Origin: an uncultured Alphaproteobacteria bacterium
Lineage (GTDB): Bacteria > Pseudomonadota > Alphaproteobacteria > RF32 > CAG-239
DNA length: 64,000 nucleotides
Reading direction: 5' to 3'
Assembly: GCA_944393665.1 (NCBI GenBank)
Contig: CALYAX010000002.1
Span: 51,317-115,316, forward strand
Shown here: one piece after another, positions 15,753-25,404 of the stretch
How the letters are laid out: the number at the start of each line of letters is the position of its first letter
Numbering within the stretch: position 1 is the stretch's first letter
Notes under the pieces: generated by a model
Databases searched by the model: none
Seen by the model: the letters and a program-made list of their open reading frames with translations, nothing else
What the model was told of the DNA's origin: nothing
Position numbers and translations under genes: made by a program

Positions 15753-16913
15753 TCAGCGGATTGCATCAAAGATAATACATTTGGCATCATTTTGATCGAG
15801 TTGGACCGGATCAATCTGGTAAAGTGCTCCCATAGCCTCAAAAGAATTGGCGGCCAGGCGTTCGGCTTCTTCGGCTTTAATGCCCCAATCGGTCAGTTTC
15901 AGGTCGCCGAGGCCGATTTTATCAATCAGTTTTTTCAAGCCGCGGATAAATATTTCCGGGCTGTTGCCGTCTTCTCCCATGGCATGTCCCATTTCAACAT
16001 AGCGGACCCGGACTTTTTCAGGATCTTTTTTAAGCAGATAACTGAAATAAGGAACTGACAGTGCCACCAGTCCGGCTCCGTGCGGCAAATCAGGATAAAA
16101 AGCAGACAAAGCATGTTCCATTGAATGTTCGGAGATACAACTGGACGTACTTTCAACAATGCCGGCTGCCGTACTGGCCCAGGCCATTTGCTCCCTCGCC
16201 TGCAGATTGTTGCCGTCTTCAACGGCCTGAGGCAGATACAGGGTAATCTGGCGGATGGCTTCCAAAGCCAGCAAATCGCTGATGGGCTGGGCAACACAAG
16301 CCAGATATCCCTCAGCAGCATGAAAAAATGCGTCCATTCCCTGATAGGCGGTCAGATTTTTAGGTACAGACACCATTAATGCCGGGTCGACAATTGCTGT
16401 TTGAGGAAACAGCTGGGGAAAACCGATTCCGATTTTTTCGTTGGTTTCCGCATTGGTTATAACTGTCCAGGGATCGGTTTCCGTTCCGGTTCCGGCAGTA
16501 GTCGGGATGGCGATCACCGGCAAAACATCTTCCGTCAGCTGGCGGGAGCCTTTAACATAATCCCAATATGTTCCGGGATTTTTAACCATCATGGCAATTG
16601 ATTTGGCTGAATCGATGGCGCTGCCGCCGCCCAGGCCGATAATAAAGTCGCAATTGGCGTTGCGGGCCATTTCGGCCGCTTCCATAACGTGTTGCTCAAT
16701 CGGGTTAGGAAGTACCCGGTCAAAAACTTCTGCCTCAACGCCCTGGGCAGCAAGCAGAGCGGTTACGGTATCCAGATAGCCGAGATTGCGCATAGAACGG
16801 CCATTTGTAATAACAATCAAAGCTTTTTTGCCGGGGAGCTCAATTTCGGAAAGTTCTTTCAAACGGTCGCGCCCAAAGATTATTTTGGTGGGAACATAGA
16901 AATCAAAATGCAT
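15753..16913 (-). CDS. Iron-containing alcohol dehydrogenase
   Basis: 386 residues of the group III (Fe-ADH) fold. GGGSAIDSAKSIA (about 101-113) binds the dinucleotide. Metal ligands are expected in GMDAFFHAAEGY (Asp and His) and in EHSMEHALSA with the later LPHGAG. It reduces aldehydes or ketones, or oxidises alcohols, with NAD(P)H; the substrate cannot be told. An N-terminal YVPTKIIFGRDRL matches butanol/propanediol-type members. It fits fermentative metabolism together with the anaerobic genes at the right end of the window. Confidence 0.9.
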   Translation of the reverse strand: MHFDFYVPTKIIFGRDRLKELSEIELPGKKALIVITNGRSMRNLGYLDTVTALLAAQGVEAEVFDRVLPNPIEQHVMEAAEMARNANCDFIIGLGGGSAIDSAKSIAMMVKNPGTYWDYVKGSRQLTEDVLPVIAIPTTAGTGTETDPWTVITNAETNEKIGIGFPQLFPQTAIVDPALMVSVPKNLTAYQGMDAFFHAAEGYLACVAQPISDLLALEAIRQITLYLPQAVEDGNNLQAREQMAWASTAAGIVESTSSCISEHSMEHALSAFYPDLPHGAGLVALSVPYFSYLLKKDPEKVRVRYVEMGHAMGEDGNSPEIFIRGLKKLIDKIGLGDLKLTDWGIKAEEAERLAANSFEAMGALYQIDPVQLDQNDAKCIIFDAIR

Positions 16914-16967
16914 GCTTTTTCTCCTTGTTGACTAACTGTGGTAGATATAAGCATATGAGATATAAGT

Positions 16968-17606
16968 TCAAGCATTGCGCAAAGAGTTTACGGCTTTTTC
17001 GAGAGCGTTTAAATCTGATGAACAGAGAAGGTTTTCAAGCTGCTCAATTTGTTCTTCCGGCAGCTCGTATAAATGCAGGTTCAGCAGGCGTTCAATCTGG
17101 TCTTCAGCAAAACGGCGGCGGACAGTTTGCGCCGGGTTGCCGGCCACGACTGTATAGGGAGGAACATCTTTGGTAACAATACTGCCGGCGGCAACAACGG
17201 CCCCCTCCCCGATTTTGACACCAGGCATAATCATGGCACGCATGCCGATCCATGCGCCGTCGCCGATAAGCGTATCACCGCGCTGCCGGTAACTTTCCTT
17301 GATATGTCCGGGGAAAGGATAATCGCTGATCCAATCCATGCGGTGTGTATTGTTGCCGCCCATTAAAATGACAGCTTCTGCCCCGATGCAAACAAAATTC
17401 CCGATATACAGCTTATCCAGTTCCCATTGCGGCTGCCAGTTTTTGCGGCTGTGTTCATCACCATATAAGTAACGGACGACCGAAGATTCAAAATTTTCAG
17501 TCCAGGCATTGCTGTAGTAGCTGTGCGTTCCCTTAATGATGATGTTGGGATTGGTAACGGTACTGCTGAGATATTCAACTTCAGACCAGCGGCGTTCGGG
17601 CATCAA
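16968..17606 (-). CDS. Hexapeptide O-acetyltransferase, CatB/Vat-like
   Basis: 212 residues with a left-handed beta-helix core. SYYSNAWTENFESSVVRYLYGD and the GNFVCIGAEAVILMGGNNTHRMDW segment with a catalytic-type His (about 93) are typical of CatB-related xenobiotic acetyltransferases. These transfer acetyl from acetyl-CoA to hydroxyl groups. Some family members inactivate streptogramins or chloramphenicol, but most are of unknown substrate, so resistance should not be assumed. The C-terminal 35 residues are helical and Leu/Glu-rich. The start overlaps the DHH gene stop (ATGA), indicating one operon. Confidence 0.8.
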   Translation of the reverse strand: MMPERRWSEVEYLSSTVTNPNIIIKGTHSYYSNAWTENFESSVVRYLYGDEHSRKNWQPQWELDKLYIGNFVCIGAEAVILMGGNNTHRMDWISDYPFPGHIKESYRQRGDTLIGDGAWIGMRAMIMPGVKIGEGAVVAAGSIVTKDVPPYTVVAGNPAQTVRRRFAEDQIERLLNLHLYELPEEQIEQLENLLCSSDLNALEKAVNSLRNA

Positions 17607-18463
17607 TTAAAACCTTTCTGCAAAAAGCCGGGCAAAACTTTCAATTTGGATGCTCCGGCCGCTTTTTGATGTCCGCCGCCGCCGAAAGTTGCGGCAATCT
17701 GGGAAACATTGACATTTTCTTTAGTGGTATAAAAAGAAAGATTCCAGCAATTGTTTTTATTCATGTAAAAATTGCACAGAAAGTCGTAGTCTTCGTGTCC
17801 GGGAACAGAGTCATAAAATTCGGAATAGCCCTGCGGCATATTGGAGCACAAACATTTAAGCCCCTGATATTCACTGGCGAAAGTCAGGCCATGTGACAGG
17901 CGGATATTGCGGATTTTTATCCAGGACAAAACTGCCCGGCCTTTTTCAATAACGGCCGGAATATCCAAGGTGCCGTTAAGCATTTTAGTCCAGGTTTCAT
18001 CACCCGGGCGGTTGACGCCGAGTGACTGAAAACCATATTCAAAGGGGCGGACTTCGGGATTGCGGAGGTCGTAAATATCATTAAGACCGATCAGCTCAAC
18101 ACCCTCGGGGATTGGTTCACCGGGATGAAAATATTCCCATGTCAGGCAAATGGCCGCGGTTCCGACCCGGCGGAGCCCTTTAATCGGCTCATGATCGCCC
18201 TGTTCCATGGCGGCGTTATATTCATTAATGACGGAAGCATGGTGGTCAATCCAGATAAAGTCTTTGGTTTGGCTGAGCTCAAACATAAAATCCAGCGGCA
18301 GGGCAATATCGCAGACAATAATTTTATCATGGCGGCGGATTTCTTCACAGGGTATTTCCATGTCATGATTCAGGCCGAATAATTCTGTTTCGGGATACAG
18401 ATTTTTTACGATGGCAGCAGAGCCTTTTCCGTCGTGGTCGGCAATATGGTAAATACATAACAT
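17603..18463 (-). CDS. DHH-family phosphoesterase
   Basis: 286 residues. The N-terminal DHH domain has Asp9-His-Asp-Gly12 (DHDGKGSAA) and the name-giving Asp-His-His at 73-75; the C-terminal DHHA1 domain has GGGHQKAAGAS (about 261-271). Such proteins hydrolyse phosphoesters with Mn2+, for example oligoribonucleotides (NrnA) or cyclic dinucleotides. No extra sensory or DNA-binding domain is present, and the substrate is not predictable from motifs alone. It lies 15 bases after the metallo-beta-lactamase gene and overlaps the acetyltransferase gene by 4 bases. Confidence 0.85.
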   Translation of the reverse strand: MLCIYHIADHDGKGSAAIVKNLYPETELFGLNHDMEIPCEEIRRHDKIIVCDIALPLDFMFELSQTKDFIWIDHHASVINEYNAAMEQGDHEPIKGLRRVGTAAICLTWEYFHPGEPIPEGVELIGLNDIYDLRNPEVRPFEYGFQSLGVNRPGDETWTKMLNGTLDIPAVIEKGRAVLSWIKIRNIRLSHGLTFASEYQGLKCLCSNMPQGYSEFYDSVPGHEDYDFLCNFYMNKNNCWNLSFYTTKENVNVSQIAATFGGGGHQKAAGASKLKVLPGFLQKGFN

Positions 18464-18478
18464 GGCAGATCCTTTCTT

Positions 18479-19270
18479 TTATAGTTCTATCTGCAAATTA
18501 TCATAAGCCGGTTTGCAGTTTTCCGGGGTGGCTTGATCAACAGCCTCATAATCACATTCGCTGGCCATATGATTAATGACAGTTTGTTCGGGTTTAATCC
18601 GCGACACAACATCCAAAACCTCTTCCAGTCCGGCATGAAATTTTTGGCCGTAAGGCGTCGTTAACGGCAGTATCAACAGTTTTGGACGCCGGAGAATTTG
18701 TTTATATCCTTCAGCATCAATGGCACGAAAATCGGCAATATGGACGATTTCTCCGTCATTAAAAACATAGCCGGTGGTGGGCGCATTGTGGCCAACCAGT
18801 TTAATGGGAGTAATTTTGACCTGATTAATCAAAAAAGGCTGGTTATGATAAACTTCGTTCGGAATCAAGGCCGGCTGGCGCAAAACATCGACCACGCAGT
18901 CCGGTTTGGTAATCAGATAACTGTAACGTACTTTGATAATATCCAAAGTTTCCGGTGCGGCATAGATATTCAGACTGTTGCGGTTAATACGGTTGATTTC
19001 GCGCAAATCATCAATCCCGTTAAGATGATCTGCATGAACATGCGTATACAGCACGCCGTCAAGCCTTTTAATCTGGTGAGCATAAAGCTGTTGGCGCAGT
19101 TCCGGCGAGGTATCAATTAAAATTTGCGTGCCGTCAAAATCATAATAAGTTCCCGAGCGGGTCCGCCGATTTTTAGGGTTTTCGGGGTTACAGTCACCCC
19201 AGCCGCAAGATAAGGACGGAACTCCGGGAGCGGCTCCGGATCCAAGGATTGTGACTTTTGTCATGCTCAA
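18479..19270 (-). CDS. PhnP-like metallo-beta-lactamase-fold hydrolase
   Basis: 263 residues. The metal site THVHADH (His77, His79, Asp81, His82) and later metal ligands (around GHNAPTTG and VINHMASECD) define an MBL-fold phosphodiesterase-type hydrolase. The opening LGSGAAPGVPSLSCGWGDC is characteristic of the PhnP/YcbX-like group found downstream of tatD in alphaproteobacteria. The start overlaps the tatD stop by 4 bases. The biological substrate is unknown; cyclic phosphodiesters are plausible from the family. Confidence 0.88.
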   Translation of the reverse strand: MSMTKVTILGSGAAPGVPSLSCGWGDCNPENPKNRRTRSGTYYDFDGTQILIDTSPELRQQLYAHQIKRLDGVLYTHVHADHLNGIDDLREINRINRNSLNIYAAPETLDIIKVRYSYLITKPDCVVDVLRQPALIPNEVYHNQPFLINQVKITPIKLVGHNAPTTGYVFNDGEIVHIADFRAIDAEGYKQILRRPKLLILPLTTPYGQKFHAGLEEVLDVVSRIKPEQTVINHMASECDYEAVDQATPENCKPAYDNLQIEL

Positions 19271-20061
19271 TAACTCCTGCGCCCTTTATCGCTGGCTTTG
19301 CGAAAAAGGTTAAAAAAGTTATCGGAAGTGATTTGGGCCAGTTTTTCAAACGGCAGATCCCGCAGCTGGGCCAGTTTTTCGGCAGTGTACTTTACAAAGG
19401 CGGGTTCATTGCGGCGCCCGCGCATGGGAACCGGAGCCAAAAAAGGAGAATCCGTTTCAACTAAAATCCGGTCAAGCGGCACTTCAGAAAATATATCGCG
19501 CAGTTCGCCGCTGCGGTTAAAGGTTATCATGCCGGAAGCGGACAGGTAAAAACCAATGGAGAGGGCAAATTCCGCCAATTTGCGGCCGGAACTGAAACAA
19601 TGAATTTCGCCGCTGAACGGCTTTTGGCGATAAGCCTCGTCCAAAACGGCAATCATGTCATCATCGGAATCGCGGTTATGAATAATCAGCGGGAGCCCGG
19701 TTTCCTGAGCTGCTTTGATATGTTCGCGCAGCAGCTTAATCTGCAAATCGCGCGGAGCATAATCATAGTAGTAATCAAGCCCGGTTTCGCCAATACCGAT
19801 AACTTTTTTATGAGCCGCCCGCTCAATCAATTCTTCCACCCTAAGGTCGGGATATTCTCTGGCATTGTGGGGGTGAACCCCGACAGCGGCATAAACGAAA
19901 GGATAGCGTTCGGAAATTTCCAGCTGATTGTCAAATTCTTCCAGATTATTTCCGGCATTAAGCATCAGGCTGACGCCGCTGGCTTTGGCGTTTTCGATAA
20001 TCTCTTCAAAATCGTCTTCAAAATCGTTATAATCCAGGTGACAATGGCTGTCGACTAACAT
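19267..20061 (-). CDS. tatD: TatD-family metal-dependent deoxyribonuclease
   Basis: 264 residues in a TIM-barrel amidohydrolase fold. Metal ligands are visible in DSHCHLDY (N-terminus), GIGETGLDYYYD, LIIHNRD, EIHCFSSG and ETDSPFLAP. TatD enzymes have 3'-5' exonuclease activity and take part in DNA repair and quality control. The gene starts 9 bases after holB ends; in most alphaproteobacteria metG lies between them. It overlaps the MBL gene by 4 bases. Full length. Confidence 0.92.
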   Translation of the reverse strand: MLVDSHCHLDYNDFEDDFEEIIENAKASGVSLMLNAGNNLEEFDNQLEISERYPFVYAAVGVHPHNAREYPDLRVEELIERAAHKKVIGIGETGLDYYYDYAPRDLQIKLLREHIKAAQETGLPLIIHNRDSDDDMIAVLDEAYRQKPFSGEIHCFSSGRKLAEFALSIGFYLSASGMITFNRSGELRDIFSEVPLDRILVETDSPFLAPVPMRGRRNEPAFVKYTAEKLAQLRDLPFEKLAQITSDNFFNLFRKASDKGRRSY

Positions 20062-20070
20062 ACTTTTCCT

Positions 20071-21123
20071 CTACACATGTTTACAAATATTAACCAATAT
20101 ATTAAGCAAAGCTTGTTTTTTATCAAGATTTAAGCGGTCGGTTTCCGAAAAAACTTTGACGGCGTTATCCCAGCAGTCGGCATATTCAATGATTTTGGAG
20201 CTGGTTTTGACATTTTCACTCAAAAACTTGAGGATCAGTTCGCGGCTCAAGTCGTAACTGGTTTCATCAGCAGCGCCGGAAGAGGCGAAATCCATAACCT
20301 CGTTGATGGTGAATTTGCTGCCGCGGCCGATGAGAGCACATAATTCATCATAACGCGCCGCCGCATCGTTATCAACATAATTTAACGCCTTGCCAATACT
20401 GCCCGAAGCAATGGCGGCAATTCTTTTGACTTTGGTTTCCGGCAGTTCGGGACGGTAGCGGCGCAGCAGGCTGGCAAGATCAGAATCGCTCAGCGGTTTT
20501 AAGTCCAGTTTGGCGCAGCGCGATTTGATTGTCGGCAGCAAGCGGTTGGGATTGTGGCTGATTAACAGCATTAACGCCTTATGTGGCGGTTCTTCCAGAA
20601 TTTTCAGCACGGCATTGGCTGATGACGGATTCATGTCATCTATGCTGTCGATAATGACAATCCGCCAACCGTCATTTGAAGAACGTTTTGACATAAATTC
20701 GTTAATCGTACGCACATCATCCACGCGGATAAATGCTGATTTTTTCAGGCTTTTGAGCTCTTCATCACTCATTTTTTCGCCATCTTTGATGGATTTGAGA
20801 ATCTTTTTGCGGTCGGTTTCGGTATAATCGCGTTCAATGATTTTCAAATCCGGATGGGAATTTTGCGAAATCAGCCGGAAAACAGTAGAATCCGGCGATA
20901 CATCAAGCGAGGTATATTCAAATTTGCGGCTTTCATCGGCACTGAGCAAAAAACGGGCAAACTTATAGGCCAGCGTGGCTTTGCCAATGCCCTCAATTCC
21001 GGAGATGAGCCAGGAATTATGCAGCGAATTGTTTTGCCAGGCCGTCAAAAACATTTGCTCGGCTTCCCGATGGCCGATCAGATAAGGATTGTTTTTAGGA
21101 CTGACGATGCTTTCACCTTCCAT
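20071..21123 (-). CDS. holB: DNA polymerase III delta' subunit
   Basis: 350 residues, a clamp-loader subunit. A P-loop-like GIEGIGKATLAY (about 43-54, with the Ser/Thr replaced by Ala) and SNDGWRIVIIDSIDDMN (Walker-B-like) are followed by ILEEPPHKALMLLISH and the SRC motif in TIKSRCAKLDL. There is no zinc-binding Cys cluster of the kind seen in E. coli delta', as is common in alphaproteobacteria. A charged insertion (about 103-125) is present. Its ATG shares one base with the tmk stop (TAATG). Confidence 0.9.
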   Translation of the reverse strand: MEGESIVSPKNNPYLIGHREAEQMFLTAWQNNSLHNSWLISGIEGIGKATLAYKFARFLLSADESRKFEYTSLDVSPDSTVFRLISQNSHPDLKIIERDYTETDRKKILKSIKDGEKMSDEELKSLKKSAFIRVDDVRTINEFMSKRSSNDGWRIVIIDSIDDMNPSSANAVLKILEEPPHKALMLLISHNPNRLLPTIKSRCAKLDLKPLSDSDLASLLRRYRPELPETKVKRIAAIASGSIGKALNYVDNDAAARYDELCALIGRGSKFTINEVMDFASSGAADETSYDLSRELILKFLSENVKTSSKIIEYADCWDNAVKVFSETDRLNLDKKQALLNILVNICKHV

Positions 21124-21779
21124 TATTTTATCCCAAAACGGCAGCTTATGGTTTGAACAATATCTTCATGCAGCTGTTCTATGCTTTTATTGGCGTCGAG
21201 CACCACGAAACGTTCCGGCTCGGCTTGGGCCATTTCCAGAAAACCGTTGCGGAGATTGTGATGAAATTCCAGCCCGCGGCTTTCATGCCGGGTTTCTTTA
21301 ACCGCCATTTTTGAGGCTTTTGCCAAAGACCGCTCCAGGCCGACTTCCGGATCCAAATCCAGCAGAATTGTCAAGTCCGGTTTAAAGTCACCGACGGCAA
21401 TATGATACAATTCCGTTAATGTCTGACGGGGAACCCGTTTATTATAACCATAATACTGGTAAGCCATGGTCGAATCGGCAAAACGATCGCTCAAAACCCA
21501 TTTTCCCTGTTTCAGGGCGGGCCAGATTTTAGAAGTCAGATGAATACGGCGGTCAGCATAATATAGCAAAGCTTCTGCAACGGCATCAAACTTGTCTTTA
21601 TCCCCGCAGACCAGCATTTGACGCAATTCAAGTCCAACCGGCGTCCCTCCGGGTTCTTTGGTGGTGAGATTGGCGATCTGCCGCTGTTCAAGCCATGCAG
21701 AAAGCATTTTGACCTGAGTTGATTTACCGGTGCCCTCGCCACCTTCAAAGGTAATAAATCTGCCGCAGGAATCGGTCAT
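21123..21779 (-). CDS. tmk: Thymidylate kinase
   Basis: 218 residues. It phosphorylates dTMP to dTDP. P-loop FEGGEGTGKST (11-21), the DR motif in LSDRFADST (about 98-106) and the LID region with Arg residues are all present. One adjacent stretch (SKMAVKETRHESRGLEFHHNL) has the LID residues needed for catalysis. It ends one base into holB and begins 2 bases after dacC, within the conserved rlpA-dacC-tmk-holB order. Confidence 0.95.
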   Translation of the reverse strand: MTDSCGRFITFEGGEGTGKSTQVKMLSAWLEQRQIANLTTKEPGGTPVGLELRQMLVCGDKDKFDAVAEALLYYADRRIHLTSKIWPALKQGKWVLSDRFADSTMAYQYYGYNKRVPRQTLTELYHIAVGDFKPDLTILLDLDPEVGLERSLAKASKMAVKETRHESRGLEFHHNLRNGFLEMAQAEPERFVVLDANKSIEQLHEDIVQTISCRFGIK

Positions 21780-21781
21780 TT

Positions 21782-22933
21782 TTATTCTCCGGTCAAAAGA
21801 TATTTAAGGTTATTTTTAATGCGGCCGAACCAGCCGATTTTACCGACATCTTCCGCTGCGACCAGAGGAATTTCCACCATACCGCTGCCGGGAATTTCAG
21901 CCTTGATGACACCCAGTTTCTGTCCGGCGGCAACCGGAGCCCTTACCGGGCGGTCATAATCAGCTGTCAGTTTCAGCTCATCGGTTTTACTTTTCTTGAG
22001 AGTGCGGATGACATCTTCGCTGACCACCATCGGCACAGCGTTTTTGTTGCCGTACCATACCGGGACATCGGCGATTTTGGTGCCTTTTTTGAGAATGGTA
22101 TAATTATCAAATTCCCTGAAACCCCAGCTCATAATTTTTTCAGCTTCTTCCGAGCGTTCTTTATTGGATTTCAGCCCGGTCATAACGCTGATCAACCGTC
22201 GGCCGCCTTTTTTGGCCGATCCGGCAAGACAAAAGCCCGCTTCCTCGGTGTGTCCGGTTTTAAGCCCGTCAGCATAAGGCATACTGTAAAGCAACGGATT
22301 GCGGTTGCCCTGCTTGATATTGTGATAAGTAAATTCTTTTTGGGAAAACAGGTGGTAAAACTGGGGATATTTGGAAATAATCAGCTGAGCCAGCCTGGCA
22401 AGATCTTCCACGGACATGTGGTGATCGGGATGAGGCAAACCGGTGGCATTGGCAAAATGAGAATTATTAAGACCGATTTCCGCCGCTTTTTTATTCATTT
22501 CCTTGGCAAAATCTTCTTCGCTGCCGGAAATATTTTCTGCTGCGGTGATGCAGGCATCGTTACCGGACTGAATGATAATACCCTTAATTAAATCTTCCAC
22601 GCGGACGCTTGCATTAACCGGCAGGAACATTGTTGAACCGCCGCTGGCTGCTCCGCCTTTGCGCCAGGCATTTTCGCTGACTTTGAATTCATCATCCAAA
22701 GACAAGGTTCCGTCTGCCAGTTTTTCAAAAATCATATAAACGGTCATCAATTTGCTCATTGATGCGGGGGGAATGCTTTTTTGCACATCTTTGGCATACA
22801 GATACTGTCCGGTATCGTAATCCATCAGAATCAGGTTGCGCGCTTTGGTTTCAATTGCCTGAGCCGAAAAGGCCGTACCGATAACACCGCAGGCCAGCAA
22901 AACAGATAACGAAATTTTAAATCCTGAAGACAT
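21782..22933 (-). CDS. D-alanyl-D-alanine carboxypeptidase (DacC/PBP5 type)
   Basis: 383 residues: a signal peptide (about 1-26), a serine-type penicillin-binding domain with SMSK (Ser58, Lys61), SGN (123-125) and KTG (225-227), then the PBP5 C-terminal beta domain and a short amphipathic C-terminal helix (WFGRIKNNLKYLL) that attaches to the membrane. It trims the terminal D-Ala of peptidoglycan stem peptides. It lies between rlpA and tmk, with tight spacing to tmk. Confidence 0.93.
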   Translation of the reverse strand: MSSGFKISLSVLLACGVIGTAFSAQAIETKARNLILMDYDTGQYLYAKDVQKSIPPASMSKLMTVYMIFEKLADGTLSLDDEFKVSENAWRKGGAASGGSTMFLPVNASVRVEDLIKGIIIQSGNDACITAAENISGSEEDFAKEMNKKAAEIGLNNSHFANATGLPHPDHHMSVEDLARLAQLIISKYPQFYHLFSQKEFTYHNIKQGNRNPLLYSMPYADGLKTGHTEEAGFCLAGSAKKGGRRLISVMTGLKSNKERSEEAEKIMSWGFREFDNYTILKKGTKIADVPVWYGNKNAVPMVVSEDVIRTLKKSKTDELKLTADYDRPVRAPVAAGQKLGVIKAEIPGSGMVEIPLVAAEDVGKIGWFGRIKNNLKYLLTGE

Positions 22934-22953
22934 TTTTTACCTCTGTAAAATTT

Positions 22954-23841
22954 TTAATCTTTAACCACCCGGGCGTTGTAAATACCAAAATTCCGGACTT
23001 TGGCAAGAGCAACCTCGGCTTCTTTTTCATGAGCATAGGGGCCGACGCGGACACGGTAGAATTTCTGTCCGTCAACATCGACATAATAGACATTGGTATC
23101 GCCGAATTTTTCAAGCTGGCTGCTCAGATTCTGGGCAGAGGCTTTTTTGCTGTAAGCCCCGGCCTGCACAAACCAGCTCCCTTTAGGATAACTCTTTACC
23201 ACTTTGGGCTGATTCAAGTTTTGAGCCCCGGCTCCGACCAGCTGCAACGGATTGGAAGAGGCCGACGTACTGGCGGCAATTTTAACCGGCGGTGTGGACG
23301 GGGTATATTTTTCGCCCAGCAGAGCCGCTTTCAGCTCTTTGCTTTCCTCAGGCAAAATCTCGACCCGGACCTTGGCGGTTCCTTTGGTTTGAAAACCCAG
23401 CAACTGGGCGCCCCGTTTGGAAATATCAATTATACGGTTTTTGGCATAAGGGCCGCGGTCATTAACACGCAGAACCAAAGAACGGCCGTTTTCCAAGTTG
23501 GTTACTTTGACAATTGACGGCAGCGGCAGCGTCCGATGGGCTGCGGTCAAAGTATTCATGTCATAATTTTCGCCGTTTGCCGTCTTTTTGGCATGAAAAT
23601 CTTCACCGTACCAGGAAGCTATGCCAACTTCAGAATAAGAGTAATCTTCCTGCGGATAATACCAGGTTCCCATAATTTTGTAAGGGGTGCCCACTTTGTA
23701 GGAGCCTCCCTGCCCCTTAATTGCGGCAGCTTGTGAATATTTGCCCCCGCCCAGGTCAACCCGGCCGTAGGTACAGGCAGTTAAAGCCATCAGAGCGGCA
23801 AGAAGGAAGCCGCGGCGCAGTGATGAAGAAATATTAGTCAT
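22954..23841 (-). CDS. rlpA: Septal-ring lytic transglycosylase RlpA (lipoprotein with SPOR domain)
   Basis: 295 residues. Signal peptide II with lipobox LTAC (Cys23), a double-psi beta-barrel (about 75-165, with IASWYGEDFHAKKTANGE and VRVNDRGPYAKNRIIDIS, the catalytic Asp region) and a C-terminal SPOR domain (about 222-295) that binds denuded glycan at the division septum. RlpA cleaves such glycan strands. It lies 20 bases before dacC in the conserved alphaproteobacterial order. Complete. Confidence 0.93.
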   Translation of the reverse strand: MTNISSSLRRGFLLAALMALTACTYGRVDLGGGKYSQAAAIKGQGGSYKVGTPYKIMGTWYYPQEDYSYSEVGIASWYGEDFHAKKTANGENYDMNTLTAAHRTLPLPSIVKVTNLENGRSLVLRVNDRGPYAKNRIIDISKRGAQLLGFQTKGTAKVRVEILPEESKELKAALLGEKYTPSTPPVKIAASTSASSNPLQLVGAGAQNLNQPKVVKSYPKGSWFVQAGAYSKKASAQNLSSQLEKFGDTNVYYVDVDGQKFYRVRVGPYAHEKEAEVALAKVRNFGIYNARVVKD

Positions 23842-23909
23842 TCTCGTTCCTGTAATGGTTACTTAAATTTGCGAATAATCTACCTTGTTTTTGGGGGTTC
23901 GTAAAGCTA

Positions 23910-25187
23910 TTAATTCCGCTTGTGTAATTTTCGGGCAGGCACCGGGACGGCAAATCCGATTTCGGGATTGTAATTGCGGATTTTTTCCAGCAGGCGGCGG
24001 TCAGGATAACCGTCTTGCGGAAGCCGGGCCTCTTTCTGCACCTTTTTGACGGCTTCCCGGGTTTGGGAACCTAACTGGCCGTCTTCATCAAGTTTGAACC
24101 AGCCCAGGCGGTTAATAAAAGACTGCACCTTGATAATATCATCGGTTTTAAGGCGCACAGACGGATTTTCGCGGGCGGATTTCCAAGGCTGGCCCGATTT
24201 GATATAATCGGCCAGCGTGGCAATTGCCAAAGCATAGTTCTCAGATCTGTTCCACTGCATGATTTTGTTGAAATTATCCAAAACCAGATACGCATTGCCG
24301 TTTTTACCCTCGGGAATAATAACCGCAGCCTGCCAGTCCCGGTTGAAAGGCAATTTTTTATTGGCGGTGGTTTTAACACCAAGCTTGATCCATTCCGCAA
24401 TACTGCGGCGGTTTTTGCGTCCGGTTTTGGAAAAATCAAAATTCCAAGGCAGGCTGACGCGGATTCCCCAGGGCTGTCCGGCTTTCCAACCGATGGAACG
24501 GAGATAGTTGGCTGCCGAGGCGGCAGCATCTTCAAAAGTATGCCAGATGTCAATGGTTCCGTCTTGATTGAAATCAACCGCATAAGCGTTAAATGTGGAG
24601 GGCATAAACTGGAAATGCCCCATGGCTCCGGCCCAGGATCCCTGCATTTTGGTGTAATCTATCTGCCAGGTATCAATAATTTTCAGAGCCTGATAAAGTT
24701 CATTTCTGAAAAAAGCCGGGCGGCGCCGGTCATAAGCCAGATTCATGAGCGCCGAAATGGTATTATAGCCGCCGAAATTAGCTCCAAAATTGGTTTCAAC
24801 ACCCCAAAAAGCAATCAGGTAATGGCCTGGAACGCCATATTGACTTTCAATCTGCCGGAGCAGCGGATAAAGCTGGCGGTATTTGCGACGAGCAAGGTCA
24901 ACCCGCCGTTTATTTACCACACGGTTAAGATAATCTGTCGAGGTGAGGACAAATTCCATCTGACGGCGGTCAATTTTTACGACTTCCGGATCCGGATGAT
25001 AAAAATCCTGGATAAAGACGTTGTCCAAGGTTTGGCGGGAAATACCCCGGGAAAGCATATCGGCTTTCAGCTCCTCAAGCCAGGAAAGATATTCCGGCGG
25101 CGCAAATGAGGTGACATTGGCTGCCGCAGAACCGGCCAGCGACGCAAACAACAAGGCTGTCCCTATTAATTTCTGCCATTTGTTCAT
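23910..25187 (-). CDS. mltB: Membrane-bound lytic murein transglycosylase B-like
   Basis: 425 residues: signal peptide (about 1-23), an SLT_2 catalytic domain with Glu131 in AFWGVETNFG and GAMGHFQFMPSTF, and a C-terminal peptidoglycan-binding domain (about 345-410, with LGSQTREAVKKVQ). It cuts glycan strands to 1,6-anhydro-MurNAc ends. The signal peptide has no lipobox, so it is a soluble periplasmic member. It is 68 bases upstream of rlpA on the same strand, making three peptidoglycan genes in a row. Confidence 0.9.
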   Translation of the reverse strand: MNKWQKLIGTALLFASLAGSAAANVTSFAPPEYLSWLEELKADMLSRGISRQTLDNVFIQDFYHPDPEVVKIDRRQMEFVLTSTDYLNRVVNKRRVDLARRKYRQLYPLLRQIESQYGVPGHYLIAFWGVETNFGANFGGYNTISALMNLAYDRRRPAFFRNELYQALKIIDTWQIDYTKMQGSWAGAMGHFQFMPSTFNAYAVDFNQDGTIDIWHTFEDAAASAANYLRSIGWKAGQPWGIRVSLPWNFDFSKTGRKNRRSIAEWIKLGVKTTANKKLPFNRDWQAAVIIPEGKNGNAYLVLDNFNKIMQWNRSENYALAIATLADYIKSGQPWKSARENPSVRLKTDDIIKVQSFINRLGWFKLDEDGQLGSQTREAVKKVQKEARLPQDGYPDRRLLEKIRNYNPEIGFAVPVPARKLHKRN

Positions 25188-25404
25188 GTTTAAATCTTTC
25201 GAAATTCAGCGGCAATGTTTGGTAATTTACTTTGCACCCAAAAGGGAAAATCAAATTAGGTTCAGTTTAGGCCTGATTAGTAAATAAATCCTGAAAATGA
25301 GGTCTTTTGGTGATGATTTATTCACTAAGCTTGACTTTTACAGCAAATTTGTTCTAATGGGCGCCATAAATATACGATGTATAAATAATTATAAAAATGA
25401 ATGT

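Noticed and set aside
16968..17606. Calling the CatB/Vat-like gene an antibiotic-resistance gene
   Set aside because: The family is broad and the neighbours are housekeeping-type genes. Sequence alone does not show drug acetylation.
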